From Lutraria lutraria (Eukaryota > Mollusca > Bivalvia > Venerida > Mactridae), in contig OZ026848.1 of the NCBI GenBank assembly GCA_964023205.1, forward strand, positions 27,143,912 through 27,207,911: 64,000 nt of DNA, given 5' to 3'. Of this stretch, positions 51,801 through 57,800 are shown in pieces (the stretch's first letter is position 1; each line of letters starts with the position of its first letter). The position numbers were made by a program, and so were the translations under genes. The notes beneath the pieces are model-generated. The model made no database searches. It saw only the letters and a list, made by a program, of their open reading frames with translations, and was not told where the DNA came from.

Positions 51801-54800
51801 TGGTGGAAGGCAGTGTTTTGGGGAAAGGTGGGGTGTTTTGTTGGTGTTTTTAAAGGAATCCTTTTTTATAAACACGATATAATGTTCAGACAAATGGTTA
51901 TGGTTCTTTTCAAAAGCCTTGAAAAGGAAATACATTAAATGCAGACATCTCTCAATGTTGCGAGCTCACTTCCCTGTTTGTATGAATATTTCATTGTGTT
52001 GACATGATTTGATGGGTTTTACTTTGCTGCTTTTTGTTGATATGAAATTCAATCAGTATTAACCAAATTTCATCCCAAAGTTGTTTTTTTCAAAGTTCTT
52101 GACTACATTGCTACATTTCAGCTTGTTTACACTATTGCATCTTCATTTCTTCACTAATCCTAATCACTAAATCATATTTACACAGAATGTACACTTACTT
52201 GCATCTAGTATTCATGAAAATTAAGATCATAATCTATGTAGAAATGGGTTATATGAGATGAAAATTTTATTACCTGGTCATTAATTATAGTGAAGCTGTT
52301 CCAGGTGAGCAATATAGGGCCATCTTGCCCTCTTGTTATCATGAATTGTTGATTTTTAAACTCATAGTTTTGATTGAGATTCAATCACAGAAAGATGATT
52401 CTAGCTGAAGTGACAGGTGTTTTATATATGTACTTTATTCCTACTTAATTACTGTTTTTCACAAGTTCAGTCAGTCTTTATTCAGTTGTCTATGTAACAG
52501 CACTTTTAGTATCTAATTCAATAATTTTGATTTGAATTGATTCAAGTGTTATTATCACTCAGCATTAACCAGGAGAGTGAAAAATTAGTGGCAACACTTA
52601 CCATTTAAAGTGCAAAGTTCCAATTTCTTTTTTTTCATGTTATTTTCATTTAGTCATTAAATGCATTTTTATTTTATTTTAAGGGTACTTAAAGATTTTC
52701 ATAATTGCTATTTTATTATTTTGACAAATGCTGGGAGAATATAAAAAGCAATTAAGAATAAAATACAGTAAAACTTTTATAATAAATACCTCATTTTTGA
52801 CCCCCCCCCCCCCCTGCACCTAAAATAGATTAAATATTGTGATGGTCTTAATTTGTATTATAAGAAAGGTAAAATACTGCAGGACTGATCTTAACAAGTG
52901 GTTGTTGTAGTGATGATGTTGTAATATTGAAGTGGTGGCTAAATGAGATTTTTCTCTATGCTTAATTATCATTTATCATCACCTGGAAAACCCTTGAAAT
53001 ACCTTTGAACACTCTGACTTTAAAAGGCTGTATTTGTTTATTTCTTAGGATTTTGAATGCCATTTTCAACATTATTTCAGTCATATTGTGGCTGGTAGTT
53101 ATCCTAGCCAGTTCCAGTGGATTTCATTTAGGCCTTAACCAGTACTAACCACATTCTGTCCGCAAGCTTCTACCAAGCTTCCCCAGATAATTTAGGGGTT
53201 GCGGACAATTCAACATAGGATGTAATATCTTCAGTCAAATTTGTCCCGGACAGTGTTAGCTTCGCCCGGGGTTCAAACTCACAACCTCTCTTTATTAGTA
53301 GACACTATCAGTTAACAGGGCGGGCTTTAACAGGCTCAGTGATTGTGTCATTTATTAAATTTTGTTAACATCCATAATTTTGCAGTTTTATTGTAAAATG
53401 ACAACTGGATGTTTTCTACATGGTAACCTCCATTTTTGAAGTTATTAAATCTTCAGTCAATAAAATATTGTACGTTTTACATGCATGCAAAATTTTAGAA
53501 AATTCTAGCCATAAAAAAAACTTATTCCAGCATAAGGCATGAAAATGAATAAAGTCACGTTCACAGAATCCCAGCATCGCGTTGTTCCTGTTGTTGATAT
53601 TATAAAAGGGTCTATTTATAAACTGTTTTCACACTTTTGTATGTATGTGTAGCGATATGGTATATGTCGCAATTAAGTACTTTGAATAAAAAGGAAGGAG
53701 GAATGTAAGCGGTGTGGTATATTGTATTATAAATTGGCTGGGATATTCACCAGCCCAATTAGCTCAGTTGGTAGAGCTTCTGACTTGCATGCAGGAGGTC
53801 ATGGGTTTGAGTCCCGCATCTGGTACATTGTTTTCCTCCTATTACATAACTATTATGTAAATACGAGATGAAACATCATGAAATGACATAGAAAATGTTT
53901 TAGGTTTCACAATATATATAGTAATATTATTATACAGTACAACACCCAGTGGGAGCTGCAAAATTAATATTGACCATTGTTTAGAGGTTGTTGCTCTACA
54001 GAGGTTAATTTTATGGTAAATATCAGGTGTTGTTATAGAGAGATTGTTGCTCTACAGAGGTTAATTTTATGGTAAATATCAGGTGTTGTTATAGAGAGGT
54101 TGTTGCTCTACAGAGGTTAATTTTATGGTAAATATCAGGTGTTGTTATAGAGAGGTTGTTGCTCTACAGAGGGCTGCTCTGGAGAGGTTGTACTGTATCT
54201 CATGACTGTGTGCAATCAATCCAAAAGGTTCAAGTACAGTAAAACCTGTGTTAGCGGACACTTCTGAATTAAGCCTACCTTGTGAATACAGGCATTTCTT
54301 TTAAAAACTGCCACTGATTGTTAAGAACAAAATGACCACCGAATAAGGGTCACCTGTCATGAATGAAGACAATTGTATGATATTTCATGCAGAACATATT
54401 AAAAAAACACATCATCAGAATTCTAAAAACCAATCTTAATTTGTACAGCTTTAATAGCTGACAATTATTTTCAATACTTGCTCAGTCCTTGAGAGGCCAA
54501 AAAAGGTAGGGTAGGGACCTTTCTTGATGAATAGGTAAAGCGTTACTGCAAACAAAATATTTCTAAGGATTGCTTATGCACTGAGATAACATTGTATACA
54601 GATATTAACACAGCTGTCATCATCCTTTGTTAAATAACCATTTAGCAGAACTTTGGAATGTTATCTATAAAGGTGTGAAAAATATTGGATGGTGAATATT
54701 GTAAACAACTCCTACATAGTTTATGATGTTTTGCTAAATGTGTATGCATTCTAACATGTTGATTAATTGATTGCCAACCTCTCACCTTATAGTTTCTGTT

Positions 54801-57800
54801 ATCAATTTGCAAATAAAATGCACTGAAACAAAACACAACACTTAGATAACTATATTGATTAAAAGTAAATGCATGAATTTATCATTGTAATAAAGAGACT
54901 GAACGTTGCATTGTCTTAGTCAATTTTTGTCAGATTATATACAAGTGTATATTTGTTCCCTCAGTAAATTGGAATTCTCAGAAAAGTGACTTTTGACTTA
55001 GTATGGAGAGGGCAGTCCACATTTCAGGGACTTTTCTTAATCACTTAAAAAAACAACCTACAATATATGCTATCCTTTTAATCTAAAATCTACCGTATAA
55101 ACGTTTCAAGGAACTCACGTAATAACTTTTAACTATATACTAGAAGTAATGGAAAATTTTGTGATCAATTTGCTAAGGTTGAGACGGATATGGTGCTCAA
55201 TTGTCTTTCGATTAAAAGTTAATGTCTAATAAAGCTAGCACCAACCCAGGAGCACTTGTGAGGATTTGTAAATAATGATAGTCTTTAATTATTTATACTA
55301 TAAGCAGAGTGGGAATTAACTATTATCCACCCTGGATCAAAAGCATTTATTGCTCTTTGTCTGCCGTATTTTCAAGAAGTGCTTATATTGTGTCTTTATT
55401 TTGATCAATATCTTCTAATGAAGAATTGTTTATGGTCGTTATATTAAGCCAGAGTCAATCAGAATTATGTTGTACGCTTAATCTCGGTGACTTTAAATAA
55501 TGTATTAATTAAGACCAAGTGAATGCTTGGCTTATATGGTGTGTGGAGATGGTCTTAAATGTTCTAGTGGAGCAATGCTTCTAAATGTTTGTATAATAAT
55601 AATGAGAAATGGATTTTTGGTCTGCTTTATAAAAAACATGTTACCAGAACAGTCCCAGATTGCCCTGGCTGTCATTGCTAGCTGATGTACTGGTATACTT
55701 GTGTGCTGACACTATGACTAAGAAAAGAATTCTTAGCAAAACAAAATGTACAATGCACCTTCCCTAAATTATACTGCCTTCCAACCTAAAGTCTATATCC
55801 ATACAACATGCAATCATACAAAAACATGAAATACTTAAAACTCATTCTTTTGAAGTGGTAGTAGATGTATCATTTTGGAGCGGTCGCAAGCCAAGCTATA
55901 ATTTGGCTTTAAACTGCTTTGACAGGCCCAACATCACACCCTCAGGGAAACAAAACAAAAGCATACATGAATAATTAAGTATGACTGTCCACAATGTTGT
56001 GCTTATTATACATGTATATACAGTAAACTGTTTTGTTCTTTTATATTACATTTTACAACATAAACCTGGTAATTTTTACTTATATACAAACTAATTACTG
56101 ACTGCACTTCAATATGATATTTTCAAACTTTTGCAGCAGTGTCTTTACCTTAGTAAACTTTCTTTGCCACCATGCAAATTATAGAGCTGAGAAACTTGTT
56201 TAATATGAATAAAAACATAATGTGCACATGGTAACATTTCATGATTGCAATAGGCTTTAGTCAAAACACCAAAAGATGTATCCAGCCTAATCCAAATGGA
56301 AGGGTGTTGTCAGTATGATGATATAGGCTGTATTGTGTACATTAAAAAATAGGTTTACATTATAGCACCTTGTTTGAGCCAATGAATGTAAATTGAAGAG
56401 GCAATTATTTTCCATAGGGTTCTTCAGACTGACAGCGAGAGCTTCACTTCTATCAATTTATCATACTGTTATAGAACCAAAGGCAGAGTGCAATCACTTG
56501 GGTTTTTGTTTTCAACAAATTGGGTGGGAAGTCTAGTTATTAGCTTGGTGTAAATTCTTGGATGTGTACATAGGCTTACAGGGACATCAAACAATTAGTC
56601 TTCATTCAATAACTTTAGTTTAGATTGAACTATTATTGCCAAACTTGGTATATGGCAAGTATGTTGTTAAGGAGACTTTAGCTTGTGATTGTATTTGTTT
56701 GTTCTGGGATCAAGGTCATTATACTAAGTCGCTGTTACTAAAAATTGGAAAACTGTTTTTGTTCAATAAACTGATGAATTCCTGGTTTGGTGGCATTGTC
56801 ATATTTATTTGTATTAATTTATATTGAAATATTCAGTCAGGATGTATCTAACATATAGAAAATCGAGGGCTCAGCGCAACACTGTCGTAACTTGTTCTTA
56901 TTTCAATATGAGTTACGACACTGTTGCGCTGAACCCTCGAAATGCTAGTATTCAATATATCTTGAGATATGATACCCTGCTTGTATGTAATTACATATAC
57001 TGGTACATTAGGCTATAAATATGTGAATATTTAATGCTGAATAAACTTTATGTTATGTTGTCATATATAAAGATATTGATGATTAGGCCAGGAAGAAAAC
57101 AGTTTTGTTAGGGATTACCCATCCAACTTTTTATATGGCCATGACCCGTAAGTTTGTTTCCAGCAAAATCCAAAGTATGAAATTGTCTACGGGCTAATCA
57201 TACCTTTGTTCTACTCTCTTTGAAAGAGTGGAGAAGAAAAGATTAGTAAAGTTTTACGTCTTTAACTTAACTTATTTTTCTTTGCCCCGCCATTCAAAAT
57301 TGCGAAAGGGCATGAAGTGTTTAGTCCCCTGTCATTCTTTCTGTTCAAATTTTGGTTTCAGAGTGATCACTCAAGAAATACATCATGGATTGGTTTCATG
57401 TTTTGCATGAAGGTGTATAATAATAAAATACAGCTCAAGTTCGATATTCGTTAATATCCAAACATTTTCACAGGAGTTATGGCTCCTTTCTGACTTAGCT
57501 CTGAGCAGTGGCATTCGTTTTTCAGCTTGATCTGGTAGCCCTTAACAGGTCCATTTTTTTCTTGTCTAAGTAATATTGTAATATGTTCAAACATTTACAT
57601 GATGTGTCAGTTCATTGTATAATGACAGATTTTAACACCAAGATTCCATAGCCTTGTGATTAAAAACCTTAGAACTGTCATTCTTTCGTATGGATCTAAA
57701 GTACATTTACCTGGTAATTAGCTGCCTAATCATAATGAACCTTAAGTTATAAGTCTGCTTTGGTAGGATTTCATCACGATTTCACAACAACTGTTTTTCA

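Noticed and set aside
56824..57018. Plus-strand 64-codon ORF
   Set aside because: It runs through the 76-bp palindrome and has no coding support.
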